From Hoeflea_A sp965204935 (GTDB taxonomy: Bacteria > Pseudomonadota > Alphaproteobacteria > Rhizobiales > Rhizobiaceae), in assembly GCF_965204935.1 (NCBI RefSeq), contig NZ_CBDBFO010000002.1: 64,000 nucleotides of DNA. One strand, written 5' to 3'. Shown piece by piece: positions 27,271 through 36,205 of the stretch. The position numbers were made by a program, and so were the translations under genes. The notes beneath the pieces were generated by a model. It did no database searches. It was not told the DNA's origin and saw nothing but the letters and a program-made list of their open reading frames with translations. The first letter of the stretch is position 1. Every line of letters begins with the position of its first letter.

Positions 27271-27971
27271 TCGAGATCCGCGATCTGAGCGTCCATTTCG
27301 GCGGTGTCTTTGCGCTCGACAGCGTTACCATTCAGATCGGCGAGGACGTTGCGGGTATTATCGGACCGAACGGTGCCGGCAAATCCACCCTGATCAACGT
27401 GCTGTCCGGATTCGTGCGCCCGACGCGGGGCCAGGTTCTGGTCGAGGGAACGGATCTCTTGTCCATCAGCCCGCATCAACGGGCGCGGTGGGGTCTGGCG
27501 CGTTCGTTCCAGAAGGTACAGATCGTCGACGATCTGCGCGTCGATGATCATTTGCAGGTGGTTCTCGATGCGCGCCAGCGCACCAGGCACGAACGGGAAA
27601 AGACGACCCGGGACGTTCTCGATTATGTCGGCCTCAGCGGCCGGGCGGACGTGCCGGGCAGCGAACTCAATCAGTTCGAAAGACGGATGACAGAGATCGC
27701 GCGCTGCCTGGCTGCAGCGCCACGCGTGGTCCTGCTCGACGAGCCGGGTGGCGGATTGTCTGAAACCGAAACCGCGCGGCTGCGCTCGGTGATCGAAGGA
27801 ATCAGGCCGCATTTCGGGGCACAGGTGCTGCTGATCGATCATGACGTCGATCTCATTCGCGCCGTGTGCGGCAGGACTGCGGTCCTCGATTTCGGGCGGC
27901 TCATTGCATACGGGCCGACCCGCACGGTGTTGCAAGATGAACAGGTGAAGGCGGCGTATCTCGGGCGCTAG
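27267..27971 (+). CDS. ABC transporter ATPase, LivG type, with atypical signature motif
   Basis: Nucleotide-binding subunit, 234 aa from the ATG at 27267. Walker A is GPNGAGKST. The LivG-specific GLARSFQKVQI block is present, Walker B is VVLLDEPGGGLS, and the switch His is in LLIDHDVDLI. The ABC signature is degenerate: where LSGGQ or AYGQQR is expected it reads LNQFERRMTEIARCL. The partner LivF-type ATPase keeps a canonical signature, so one composite ATP site may be weakened. Confidence 0.92.
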   Translation: MIEIRDLSVHFGGVFALDSVTIQIGEDVAGIIGPNGAGKSTLINVLSGFVRPTRGQVLVEGTDLLSISPHQRARWGLARSFQKVQIVDDLRVDDHLQVVLDARQRTRHEREKTTRDVLDYVGLSGRADVPGSELNQFERRMTEIARCLAAAPRVVLLDEPGGGLSETETARLRSVIEGIRPHFGAQVLLIDHDVDLIRAVCGRTAVLDFGRLIAYGPTRTVLQDEQVKAAYLGR

Positions 27972-27979
27972 GAGGTGAG

Positions 27980-28714
27980 ATGAATTCCGTATTGTCGGTT
28001 TCGGGATTGTCGGTCGAACTTGGCGGCAAGAAAGTGGTCGGCGATGTCTCGCTGACCGTTTCCGCTGGCGAGATCGTTGCGCTGCTGGGCCCGAACGGGG
28101 CGGGCAAAAGCGAGCTTGTTCTGGCGATTGCCGGCGTGCTTGCAAAAGCAGCAGGGACAGTTTCCATCGACGCAGTGGGCATTACATCGCTATCACCTCA
28201 GAAGGTCCGGGAGTCCGGTCTCGCGGCGGTTCCAGAGGGCCATCAGGTCCTCGCCGGTTTGTCGGTCGAGGACAATCTTTCCGCAGCCGGTGCAACGCTT
28301 TCGTCGGCAGAGCTGGAACAGTCGAAGGACGAGGCCTACGAGGTTTTCCCGGAATTGAAACCGCTTAGCCGCCAGGTGGCCGGATCGCTTTCCGGTGGTC
28401 AGCAGCAGATGGTGGCACTCGCGCAGGCGCTGGTAAGCCGGCCGCGTTTCCTTTTGATCGACGAGATGTCGCTCGGCCTCGCTCCCGTCGTCATCGAACG
28501 CCTCGTCGATGTTGTCCTGCGGCTGAAGGCACAATCGATCGGGATCATGCTGATCGAACAGTTCACCCATCTGGCGCTGGAAATCTCCGACCGGTGCTAC
28601 GTTATCAATCAGGGCAGGATACAATATGACGGCACGCCGGATCGGCTCAAAGCGGATCCGGATATTCTCCACAGTGCCTATCTCGGGGTTTCCGAGCCTG
28701 CGCTCGCATCCTAG
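27980..28714 (+). CDS. ABC transporter ATPase, LivF type
   Basis: Second nucleotide-binding subunit, 244 aa, with a strong ribosome site GGAGGTGAG at 27971-27978 overlapping the previous stop. Walker A is GPNGAGKSE, with Glu in place of the usual Thr/Ser after Lys-Ser. The signature is SLSGGQQQMVALAQAL and Walker B is FLLIDEMSLGLAP. LivF-type AVPEGHQVLAGLSVEDNL is present. Last gene of the aldoxime/nitrile operon; the following genes are convergent. Confidence 0.92.
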   Translation: MNSVLSVSGLSVELGGKKVVGDVSLTVSAGEIVALLGPNGAGKSELVLAIAGVLAKAAGTVSIDAVGITSLSPQKVRESGLAAVPEGHQVLAGLSVEDNLSAAGATLSSAELEQSKDEAYEVFPELKPLSRQVAGSLSGGQQQMVALAQALVSRPRFLLIDEMSLGLAPVVIERLVDVVLRLKAQSIGIMLIEQFTHLALEISDRCYVINQGRIQYDGTPDRLKADPDILHSAYLGVSEPALAS

Positions 28715-28734
28715 GTAGCGCGATGCAGAAAGGT

Positions 28735-29196
28735 TCAGCCAAACTCGGTGCGAAGGATAATCCCGGCCTCGGCGAGCATGACTTCCGAGACGTCGAAACT
28801 GTGATCGAGCGCCCCGTCATGGGCGGGTTTCGGTGGGCAGATTACGGTCTTGATGCCGCTCTGGATGATTGCCCGCGCGCAATCGGCGCAGGGGAATCGG
28901 TTGACATAGATCGTGCAGCCGTCGACCGGCGTTCCCATTCGCGCGGCATTGTAGATGGCGTTGCGCTCGGCGTGCTCGAACCAGAAGAATTTCTCGCCCG
29001 ATGCCCGGTCAAAGCGTGCATCGTCATCGGACTTCACACCGCGCGGCAGGCCGTTGTAGCCGGTCGAGCGGATTTCGAGATCATCGCCGACAATCACGGC
29101 ACCGACGGAAAAGTCCCGGTCCTCCGTCCAGGCGGAAATGTGATCGGCGAGGTCCATGAACCGCCGATCCCATTTTTCCTTCTTTTCCCTATTCAT
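28735..29196 (-). CDS. dCMP deaminase-family zinc deaminase
   Basis: Small cytoplasmic enzyme, 153 aa from the ATG at 29196. Zinc motifs are HAE in WFEHAERNAIYNAA and PCxxC in RFPCADCARAII, with the proton-shuttling Glu in HAE. RSTGYNGLPRGVKSDD is typical of deoxycytidylate deaminases. Its start overlaps the aldehyde dehydrogenase stop by one base (TGATG), making it the last gene of a catabolic array. It could be a true dCMP deaminase or a deaminase recruited for the pathway. Confidence 0.88.
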   Translation of the reverse strand: MNREKKEKWDRRFMDLADHISAWTEDRDFSVGAVIVGDDLEIRSTGYNGLPRGVKSDDDARFDRASGEKFFWFEHAERNAIYNAARMGTPVDGCTIYVNRFPCADCARAIIQSGIKTVICPPKPAHDGALDHSFDVSEVMLAEAGIILRTEFG

Positions 29197-30632
29197 CAGC
29201 CCGCAAAGACATAGGACGTCTTGACCGTTGTGTAGAACTCGACCGCGTAGCGGCCTTGTTCGCGCGCGCCGAAGGAGGAGCCCTTTCGCCCGCCGAAGGG
29301 CACATGATAGTCGACACCGGCGGTCGGAAGGTTGACCATCACCATCCCGGCCTCCGCCTGTCGCTTGAAGGCACGGGCATGTTTCAGGCTTTGGGTGCAT
29401 ATGCCTGCGGAGAGGCCGAAATCCGTGTCATTGGCAACCGCCACCGCCTCGTCGAAATCGGCAACCTTTATGATCGACCCGCACGGTCCGAAGATCTCCT
29501 CGCGGTTGATGCGCATGTCGTTGCGCGTGCCAATGAAGAGGGCAGGGGCCTGGTAGAAGCCGTTGTCGGACAGCTCAAGCCTTTCGCCGCCGATCACCTC
29601 TTCAGCCTCGCCGCGGGCGATTTCGATATATTCAAGGTTCGAGTTGAGCTGCTTGGCATCGACCACCGGGCCGATCTGGGTTGCCTGGTCGAGCGCATTG
29701 CCGATCTTGAGCGCCTTCATGGCCCGGGTCATTTCGTCGACAAAGGCATCATGGATGCCGGCCTCGACGATAAGCCGGGACGAAGCTGTGCAGCGCTGGC
29801 CGGTTGAAAAGAACGTGCCGTTGATACAGGCAGGAACCGCAACGGAAAGGTCGGCATCGTTGAGCACGACCATCGGGTTCTTGCCGCCCATTTCCAGCTG
29901 AACCTTCTTGCGCAGCCGGCCACAAGTCTCGGCGATGCGCTGACCGGTTGCCACCGATCCGGTGAAGGAAATGGCCGCCACGTCGGGATGGTTGACCAGT
30001 GCCTCGCCGACGACCGAGCCGCGGCCCATGACGAGGTTGAAGACACCGGCCGGACAACCGCATTCATGCAGGATACCGGCGAGCACATGGGCGCAGCCGG
30101 GTGTCAGATCCGCCGGCTTGATGACGACGCAGTTTCCGTAGGCAAGCGCCGGCGCGATCTTCCAGGCGGGGATGGCAATGGGAAAGTTCCACGGCGTGAT
30201 CAGACCGACAATGCCGATCGGTTCGCGCGTGACTTCAATGTCGATATCGGGGCGGACGGAGGCCTGCAGATCGCCGGACTGGCGCAAAGCCTCGCCGGCA
30301 AAGAACTTGAAGACCTGCGAAGCGCGCATTGTCTCGCCGATGCCCTCGGCAAGCGTCTTGCCCTCTTCGCGGGCCAGCAGCCGGCCGATTTCATCCTTGC
30401 GAGCGGCGATGGTGTTGCCGACGGCATCGAGAACGTCGTGACGCGCTTGCGGTGTTGCATCACGCCAGGACGGAAAGGCGGCCTTGGCGGCGTCCACTGC
30501 GGCATCGACGCTTTCCGCGGTTCCATAGGAGAACGCGCCGATCACATCGGAAACGTCGGACGGATTGATGTTGTCCTGGTAATTGCCGAAACTGATCCAT
30601 TCGGCGCCGATCAGATTGTCGTGCTTGGTCAT
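29196..30632 (-). CDS. NAD(P)-dependent aldehyde dehydrogenase (2-oxoglutarate semialdehyde dehydrogenase-like)
   Basis: Oxidises an aldehyde to an acid; 478 aa. ALDH features are TPWNFPIAIPAWKIAPALAYGN, SFTGSVATGQRIAE, the catalytic Glu in LEMGGKNPMVV, and the catalytic Cys in FFSTGQRCTASSRLIVE. The C-terminal part MVNLPTAGVDYHVPFGGRKGSSFG fits the semialdehyde dehydrogenase group that acts after DapA-family dehydratases in sugar-acid and hydroxyproline pathways. The DapA-family gene lies 34 bp upstream, supporting sequential action. Confidence 0.92.
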   Translation of the reverse strand: MTKHDNLIGAEWISFGNYQDNINPSDVSDVIGAFSYGTAESVDAAVDAAKAAFPSWRDATPQARHDVLDAVGNTIAARKDEIGRLLAREEGKTLAEGIGETMRASQVFKFFAGEALRQSGDLQASVRPDIDIEVTREPIGIVGLITPWNFPIAIPAWKIAPALAYGNCVVIKPADLTPGCAHVLAGILHECGCPAGVFNLVMGRGSVVGEALVNHPDVAAISFTGSVATGQRIAETCGRLRKKVQLEMGGKNPMVVLNDADLSVAVPACINGTFFSTGQRCTASSRLIVEAGIHDAFVDEMTRAMKALKIGNALDQATQIGPVVDAKQLNSNLEYIEIARGEAEEVIGGERLELSDNGFYQAPALFIGTRNDMRINREEIFGPCGSIIKVADFDEAVAVANDTDFGLSAGICTQSLKHARAFKRQAEAGMVMVNLPTAGVDYHVPFGGRKGSSFGAREQGRYAVEFYTTVKTSYVFAG

Positions 30633-30666
30633 TTTGATCCTCTAGAGCGAAATTTGTCAGAGACTG

Positions 30667-31545
30667 TCATACTGCCTCAAGCTTCTCAATCGCCTGCGAC
30701 AGTACAGTGTGTTGCGTATCATCGAGTTCGCGGAAGGGAGGCAGAACATGCCGCCAGGCCGGATCGCCCGTCCGCCGTGAGACCAGAAACTTGACCGATG
30801 GAATGAGCGGCTGGGCGGAAATTGTGCTGCGGTAATCGGTGATGTGGGATACAAGCTCGGGATCCGGATCGGCGCGGTTGGACCAGAGCCGGGCCGAAAG
30901 CTGCGGGGCCTCGTTGACCGTGGCTGATATACAGCCGGCGAACCCGCTTTGCGCCGCCTCACCGAGCGCCACCTCTGAACTCGGAAAAACCTTCAGATCC
31001 GGCAGCCGGGACGTCAATTCGCGACAGTAGGCGAGGTCTCCGGAGGAGTCCTTGATGCCGGCAAAGCGTTGCGGCCACATGCCGTGGAGCCGCTCGATCA
31101 GCGACACCGGGATGGCAAGACCGGTCATCTGCGGGAAATTGTAGAAATAGATGGCGATCGGGCGGGCGCCAAGGGCTTCGTGCAGACGGGCATACCAGTC
31201 GAAGAGACCGTCCTCTGACGCCGGTTTGTAGTAGTAGGGCGGCAGCACGAGCGCCACTTTGAAGCCAAGATCATCGGCGGCTTGCGTGAGATCGACGGTT
31301 TCGGCAAGCGATGGTGTGCCGGTGCCCACCATCAGGCGGGAGCGGTCAAGATCCTCGGCTGCCCATGCCATGACGGCCTTTCGCGCACCGCCGGCGAAGG
31401 AGTTGGCTTCACCCGTCGAGCCGAGCACGTTGAGACCGTCGCAGCCGTTTTCCAGCGCCCAGCGGCCATGGGCGGTGAAAAGATCGCGGATCGGATTCCC
31501 GTCAGGTGTGATCGGGGTCGGGACGGCGGCAATGACACCTTGCAT
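30667..31545 (-). CDS. DapA-family Schiff-base lyase/dehydratase
   Basis: Class I aldolase-type enzyme, 292 aa, cytoplasmic. It has the pyruvate-binding GSTGEANSF loop, the conserved Tyr in AIYFYNFPQMTG and the Schiff-base Lys in FAGIKDSSGD. Genes of this family in catabolic operons are usually 2-keto-3-deoxy-acid dehydratases, deaminases or aldolases and not lysine biosynthesis enzymes. Its start touches the ferredoxin stop. The exact substrate is not predictable from sequence. Confidence 0.9.
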   Translation of the reverse strand: MQGVIAAVPTPITPDGNPIRDLFTAHGRWALENGCDGLNVLGSTGEANSFAGGARKAVMAWAAEDLDRSRLMVGTGTPSLAETVDLTQAADDLGFKVALVLPPYYYKPASEDGLFDWYARLHEALGARPIAIYFYNFPQMTGLAIPVSLIERLHGMWPQRFAGIKDSSGDLAYCRELTSRLPDLKVFPSSEVALGEAAQSGFAGCISATVNEAPQLSARLWSNRADPDPELVSHITDYRSTISAQPLIPSVKFLVSRRTGDPAWRHVLPPFRELDDTQHTVLSQAIEKLEAV

Positions 31546-31911
31546 CTACGCTGAACTTTCCTTCTTTGCCGTCTCGTCGGCCAGTGGATTTCGCGGGGCC
31601 GCGGCGACGAGCGGATGATCCTTGTCTGCCGGCATGCCGGAGCTCCATCCACCGGGGCTGCCGAGACCGGTCACGGCATCTTCGAAGTACTCCCGGTTAA
31701 TGGCAACATAAATCTCTTCGTCCGCGCTCACTTCATCATCCCAGCGTATGGCATCGACCGGGCAGACACTCTCGCACAGCCCGCACTCGATACATTCGAT
31801 CGGATGAATATAATACATGCGTGCACCCTCATAGATGCAGTCAACCGGGCACACGGCCGTGCATTCGCCGTCCTTGACGTCGATGCACTCGCTTTTGATG
31901 ATCAGCGTCAT
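31546..31911 (-). CDS. Ferredoxin, FdxA-like seven/eight-iron type
   Basis: Electron carrier of 121 aa. Two cluster motifs are visible: C-x7-C-x3-C-x3-C around ECTAVCPVDCIYEG, and CIECGLCESVCPVDAI (Cx2Cx2Cx3C). The arrangement and the YYIHPIECIECGLC segment match FdxA-type ferredoxins, with a longer unstructured C-terminus. Its place between an enoyl-CoA hydratase gene and the DapA-family gene suggests it serves a redox enzyme of this operon, possibly the FAD protein. Confidence 0.9.
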   Translation of the reverse strand: MTLIIKSECIDVKDGECTAVCPVDCIYEGARMYYIHPIECIECGLCESVCPVDAIRWDDEVSADEEIYVAINREYFEDAVTGLGSPGGWSSGMPADKDHPLVAAAPRNPLADETAKKESSA

Positions 31912-31932
31912 TGCGATCCGACCCGCATCAGA

Positions 31933-32709
31933 CTATCGGCCCTTCCATTGCGGCGGGCGTTTTTCGCGGAAAGCAGCAACACCTTCTTCGCCGTCCTCAC
32001 TGCCGAGAGCGGCCAGAAGCTCCGGCAGTTTCAGCTGGCTTGCCTCCATTGCAGCAAGGTGGGAGGTCTGCTTGATCGTCGCCTTGATGGCTGCAAGGGC
32101 GAGCGGTGCACAGGAAAGCACATCGGCAACCCAGCGGTCCACTTCCGCGTCCAGGTCAGCGGCAGGCACGACGGAATTGGCAAGTCCGTAAGATGCGGCC
32201 TCGTTTGCCGGCATGAGCCTGCCTGTCATCATCAGGCCGGCGGCGATTTTCTGCGGGATCAGTCGCGGCAGCATGACAATGCCGCCGGCCACCGGAAGAC
32301 GGCCGACCTTGGCTTCGGGCAGGCCGAAGCGTGCCGTTTCGGAAGCGATGACAATGTCACAGCCGAGGGCCATCTCCATGCCGCCGCCGAGCGCCACACC
32401 GTTGACCCTGCCGATAACGGGGACCTTCAGGCTTTGCCGCAGTGCGATACCGCCGAAGCCATTCGGGTTGAGCGATGTCCAGTATTCAATGCCGGTCTTG
32501 CCGTCATCCGATTTGAGATCCGCACCGGCACAGAAGGCGCGGTCGCCCGCACCGGTCAGAACGACACAGCGTATGGCGGAATTCGCCTCGATTTCAGTCC
32601 AGATGCGTTCCAGTTCGTTCTCAGTCGGCTCGTCGACCGCATTCATGCGATCCGGCCGGTTCAAGGTGACGCGGGCAACACCATCGTCGATGCTGAAATC
32701 AACGCTCAT
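31933..32709 (-). CDS. Enoyl-CoA hydratase/isomerase family protein
   Basis: Crotonase-fold enzyme of 258 aa acting on a CoA thioester. The oxyanion-hole regions are AFCAGADLKSDDG and VALGGGMEMALGCDIVIAS; the later Glu context is GLPEAKVGRLPVAGG, and the C-terminal end EKRPPQWKGR is typical. Overlaps the CoA-transferase gene by 4 nt (ATGA), implying that the acid activated by the transferase is hydrated, cleaved or isomerised by this enzyme. Confidence 0.93.
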   Translation of the reverse strand: MSVDFSIDDGVARVTLNRPDRMNAVDEPTENELERIWTEIEANSAIRCVVLTGAGDRAFCAGADLKSDDGKTGIEYWTSLNPNGFGGIALRQSLKVPVIGRVNGVALGGGMEMALGCDIVIASETARFGLPEAKVGRLPVAGGIVMLPRLIPQKIAAGLMMTGRLMPANEAASYGLANSVVPAADLDAEVDRWVADVLSCAPLALAAIKATIKQTSHLAAMEASQLKLPELLAALGSEDGEEGVAAFREKRPPQWKGR

Positions 32710-33881
32710 ATCGCGACCTTGTCCTTGCTGGCGGGCGCCAGGCCCAGCTCGCGCAAGACCTCGTCGGTGTGTTCGCCGAGTTTCGGCGGCGTATAACGCA
32801 CCTCCAGCGGCGCGGCACCGAGATGGACGGGCGACGCGACGAAGGTCACGGTTCCAAGCAGCGGATGTTCGATATCGACGAGCATGTCGTTGATCCCGGT
32901 CTGCGGATCGTCAAGTGCCTCACCCAGCGATCGGACCGGCGCGCACAACAGATCCTGCTTCTCGAGGCGCGCGAGCCAGTGAGCTGTCGTGTTTGTGGCG
33001 AAGTGCTTTCGGAACAGGTCCTGCAGGAAAGGCTTGTTCCTGCGCTGCGAGGCAAGGTCCGGATATTGCGGCGAGATATCTTCAATGCCGAGCGCGTTGC
33101 AAATGTCCTGCAACGGATTTGCCTTGAATGCACCGACCAGGACCAGCGATCCGTCCGTCGTGTCGAAGACGCCGGTGAGCGGCATGGCGGCCCAGTTCAG
33201 GACCTCGCGATGCTTGCTCCATTGCGCCGCTTCCTGCATCTGCATGGCGATCATGGAATCATAGAGCGATACGCCAACCTTCTGACCGACACCGGTCTTC
33301 TCACGCATCAAAAGCGCAGCGAGCACACCCTGAACGAGATGCATGCCGGCCGTATAGTCGCACAGTGTCGTCGGGTAAATCGACTGCGGGATGGATGGAT
33401 CCGACGTCTTTTCCATAACACCGCTCATCGCCTGGGCAAGCACGTCCTGGCCGCCCTTGTGGGCGTAGGGACCCTTCTCGCCGAAGCCGGTGCCGGAAGC
33501 ACAGATAATGCGCGGATTGATCTTGCTCAGGTCTTCGTATCCGAAACCCAGCCGGTCCATGACGCCGGCGCGAAAGTTGTCGACGACGACGTCGCTGACC
33601 TTGACCATGTCATAGATCAACTGCTTGCCGGCGGCTGATTTCGTGTCGACCTCGATGGAGCGCTTGTTGCGGTTGAGCGACGAGAAGACGGCATTGTTCA
33701 TGGCCGTTTCCGAGGTCTCCCCAAAGAAGTTGCGCGAAAGGTCACCGGCGCCCGGGCGTTCGATCTTGATGACATCGGCGCCGAAATCGGCCAGCATCTG
33801 CGTCGCACAGGGCCCGAGCATCACTTGCGTGAAATCGAGTATGCGCACACCGTCGAGGGGCTTTGTATTTGTGTCGGTCAT
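32706..33881 (-). CDS. Class III CoA-transferase (CaiB/BaiF family)
   Basis: Transfers CoA between carboxylic acids; 391 aa, normal family length. Family blocks are LDGVRILDFTQVMLGPCATQMLADFGADVIKIERPGAGDLSR, SLNRNKRSIEVD, and the catalytic Asp in VGVSLYDSMIAMQ. It sits between the FAD oxidoreductase (10-bp gap) and the enoyl-CoA hydratase (4-nt overlap). It is probably the activating step of the pathway. Confidence 0.94.
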   Translation of the reverse strand: MTDTNTKPLDGVRILDFTQVMLGPCATQMLADFGADVIKIERPGAGDLSRNFFGETSETAMNNAVFSSLNRNKRSIEVDTKSAAGKQLIYDMVKVSDVVVDNFRAGVMDRLGFGYEDLSKINPRIICASGTGFGEKGPYAHKGGQDVLAQAMSGVMEKTSDPSIPQSIYPTTLCDYTAGMHLVQGVLAALLMREKTGVGQKVGVSLYDSMIAMQMQEAAQWSKHREVLNWAAMPLTGVFDTTDGSLVLVGAFKANPLQDICNALGIEDISPQYPDLASQRRNKPFLQDLFRKHFATNTTAHWLARLEKQDLLCAPVRSLGEALDDPQTGINDMLVDIEHPLLGTVTFVASPVHLGAAPLEVRYTPPKLGEHTDEVLRELGLAPASKDKVAI

Positions 33882-33891
33882 TTTGTTGTCC

Positions 33892-35256
33892 TCAGGCAGT
33901 AACCGTGTCTTCGATCAGGGCGTTCGCGGACGGAATGTCACCCGGGTCCGCACCCTGGGCCCGCATCTGTTTCTGGATCAGCTTCGCATCGACGTCACGC
34001 AGCGCCTTGCCGCTGTTCAATGCCAAGGACACGGCGACACCGGCGGCCTCACCCTGTGCCATGCAGGGCGGGATCTCGCGCGACAGTTTCTGGGCGTCAC
34101 TGTCAACCGAATAGTGCCGGCCGGCGACGATCAGATTGTCGATGCCCGTGGGCAGCAATGCGCGGTAGGGCGTATAGTAGTCGCGGCCGCGGCAAACGCT
34201 GTCCGCGAAGTAGCGGCGACTGGCGACATCCTTCTTGGTGACGATATATTCGCCTTTGAGGAGGCGTGTCTGGCGGATGCCCATCTGCTCGGCAGCGCCG
34301 AGCATTTTGGCGTTTTCGAAACCCGGAATGTTTTCGCGGGCGAAGTGCAGGAGGTTCATCATGCGCTCGCGGCCCTCGAATTCGGCGGCGACCATGTCCT
34401 CCGGCGAGATGCCGTCATAACCCGGCATATGCGGGCAATTGCACCAGACGACGCCGGGCAGTGGCGTTTTCAGCCACCACATGCCCCAGGCACCGCCGAT
34501 GCGCCGCCGCGCCTCGCGGTCGAGTTTCTTGTAGGCTTCCGGTTCGCTGTACTCGAAGGCTTCGGCCTTGTCCGTGTCGACATCCATCAGCCGGAAAACC
34601 GTGGTGACGATGTACTGGCCGTTGATGAAGGATGCGCCGGCCGATGCCGCAACGTCCAGATCGCCGGATGCGTCGATCACCATGTCGGCTTTGATGGCCT
34701 GGCGACCGAGCTTGGTCTGGACGATGATGCCAGTGACCCGGTTGTCCTCGACGAGGGCCTCGGAAAACCAGCTGTGCAGCCGCAGATTGACACCGGCCTC
34801 GCGTACAAGATCAAGGCTGACGCGTTTCCAGCAATCCGGATCAAAGGCAACGGCGTGGATGATCGGCTGCGGCATGCCGGTCTTGTGGAAGTCGATACAG
34901 CCCCAGCGCGACCATTTCTGCCACATCTCCCAGTTTGTCAGGCAATCTTCACGCGGCGGGTAAACCGCGCCATCCTGGCTTTCCATCCGGTCGACATATT
35001 CCGTCACGATGCCGGTGGTGACGACCTCGTTGCCCTCGTTGACCATGTCGTCGAGGACAAGGACCATACCGCCGGAGGCCATGCCGCCGAGATGGTGGTA
35101 GCGCTCGACCAGGGTCACGCTGCAGCCATTGCGAGCGGCGGAAATCGCCGCTGACACGCCCGCAGGGCCACCACCGATGACAACAACATCCGATGCGGCG
35201 ACCACCGGTATCTGTTCGCTTGCGGAAAGCACGTGATCCCTTGTCTGTTCAGCCAT
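33892..35256 (-). CDS. FAD-dependent oxidoreductase (FAD_oxidored family)
   Basis: Flavoprotein of 454 aa. The dinucleotide-binding motif is VVIGGGPAGVSAAISAARNG, followed by VTLVERYHHLGGMASGGMV. ADMVIDASGDLDVAASAG marks the second FAD-contact region, and LIVAGRHYSVDSDAQKLSREIPPCMAQGEAAGVA the C-terminal FAD block. This matches the PF12831-type family, whose substrates are poorly known. It has no signal peptide. A 112-bp gap separates it from the transporter genes upstream. Confidence 0.9.
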   Translation of the reverse strand: MAEQTRDHVLSASEQIPVVAASDVVVIGGGPAGVSAAISAARNGCSVTLVERYHHLGGMASGGMVLVLDDMVNEGNEVVTTGIVTEYVDRMESQDGAVYPPREDCLTNWEMWQKWSRWGCIDFHKTGMPQPIIHAVAFDPDCWKRVSLDLVREAGVNLRLHSWFSEALVEDNRVTGIIVQTKLGRQAIKADMVIDASGDLDVAASAGASFINGQYIVTTVFRLMDVDTDKAEAFEYSEPEAYKKLDREARRRIGGAWGMWWLKTPLPGVVWCNCPHMPGYDGISPEDMVAAEFEGRERMMNLLHFARENIPGFENAKMLGAAEQMGIRQTRLLKGEYIVTKKDVASRRYFADSVCRGRDYYTPYRALLPTGIDNLIVAGRHYSVDSDAQKLSREIPPCMAQGEAAGVAVSLALNSGKALRDVDAKLIQKQMRAQGADPGDIPSANALIEDTVTA

Positions 35257-35368
35257 CTATCTGTCTCCTTGGGGTGCAACCAGCATGCCGAGCAGCTATT
35301 CGGTTGCAATAAAATTCATATTTCTCAGTGTCTTATGCGGACTTGCGATAGTTTTGATTCAATACTCG

Positions 35369-36205
35369 CTATGTGTGCCAACGGATGATGCTTCGCTCCG
35401 CAATCGATACGATAGCGAACAGCAGAACGGAAAGGCCGGATGACATGAACACCGTCGCGTAAAGCATGGGTGAGCGATAATTGTACATCGACTCCAGAAT
35501 GAGCGCGCCGAGGCCGAGATCCGCCCCGATCCACTCTCCGACGATGGCCCCTATGACACAGGTGGTCGCAGCGATCTTGAGAGCGGAAAACAGGAATGGC
35601 AGCGACGAGGGCAGCCGGATCTTCCAGAAGATCTCGGATTTCGACGCCGACAGGATCCGCGCCAGTTCCATTGTTTGCGGACTGACGGATTGCAGGCCAC
35701 GCACCATGTTCACAAGCGTCGGGAAAAAGCAGATCAGGGCCGCAATCACGACCTTGGTGGTCATGCCGAGGCCGAAAATGAGCGCGAGAATCGGCGCAAT
35801 CGCCAGGATCGGGATCGTGTTGATGAACACGGCGATCGGAAAAAATGCCTTTTCCACGGTTTTGGAGTGCACGAAGGCGATCGCGATCAAAACGGCCGCC
35901 ACGTTGCCGGTGATAAAGCCAAGCGCAGCCTCGAAAAGCGTCGGCCAGAAATTTGCCAGCAAAATCGGGAATTCGGTGACAAGCTTGTCGGCGACTTCAC
36001 TGGGTGCGGGTGCGATGTAGGTCGGCACTTCGAACAACCGAACCCCGACCTGCCAGATGACCAGCAGGCCGATGACAGTTGCGATCGGAATGGCTACGGC
36101 TTCGAATTTGCGCCGCCGCTCGAACCGGCGCTCTTCCTCGAGCGCCTGCAGTTTGGATTCGTCGGTTTCGACGCTTCCGGGATTTGCCTTGTCCACCATG
36201 GTCAT
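35369..36205 (-). CDS. ABC transporter permease, taurine/nitrate/sulfonate type (SsuC/TauC-like)
   Basis: Membrane subunit, 278 aa, with about six helices after a charged cytoplasmic N-terminus of some 35 residues. The BPD_transp_1 coupling region is seen in ELARILSASKSEIFWKIRLPSSLPFLFSALKIA, and GAIVGEWIGADLGLGALILES is typical of this permease family. Start overlaps the ATPase stop by one base (TGATG). Third gene of a complete importer whose products probably bring in the substrate of the adjacent enzymes. Confidence 0.93.
   Translation of the reverse strand: MTMVDKANPGSVETDESKLQALEEERRFERRRKFEAVAIPIATVIGLLVIWQVGVRLFEVPTYIAPAPSEVADKLVTEFPILLANFWPTLFEAALGFITGNVAAVLIAIAFVHSKTVEKAFFPIAVFINTIPILAIAPILALIFGLGMTTKVVIAALICFFPTLVNMVRGLQSVSPQTMELARILSASKSEIFWKIRLPSSLPFLFSALKIAATTCVIGAIVGEWIGADLGLGALILESMYNYRSPMLYATVFMSSGLSVLLFAIVSIAERSIIRWHT

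Noticed and set aside
33625..35154. Long plus-strand open frame of about 509 codons
   Set aside because: It is antisense to the CoA-transferase and FAD oxidoreductase genes, has no family motifs and arises from GC-rich codon bias.
35275..35308. TGCAACC ... GGTTGCA inverted repeat upstream of the FAD oxidoreductase gene
   Set aside because: Arms of 7 bp are 20 bp apart; too weak to call an operator or terminator, though a secondary promoter in this 112-bp gap is possible.
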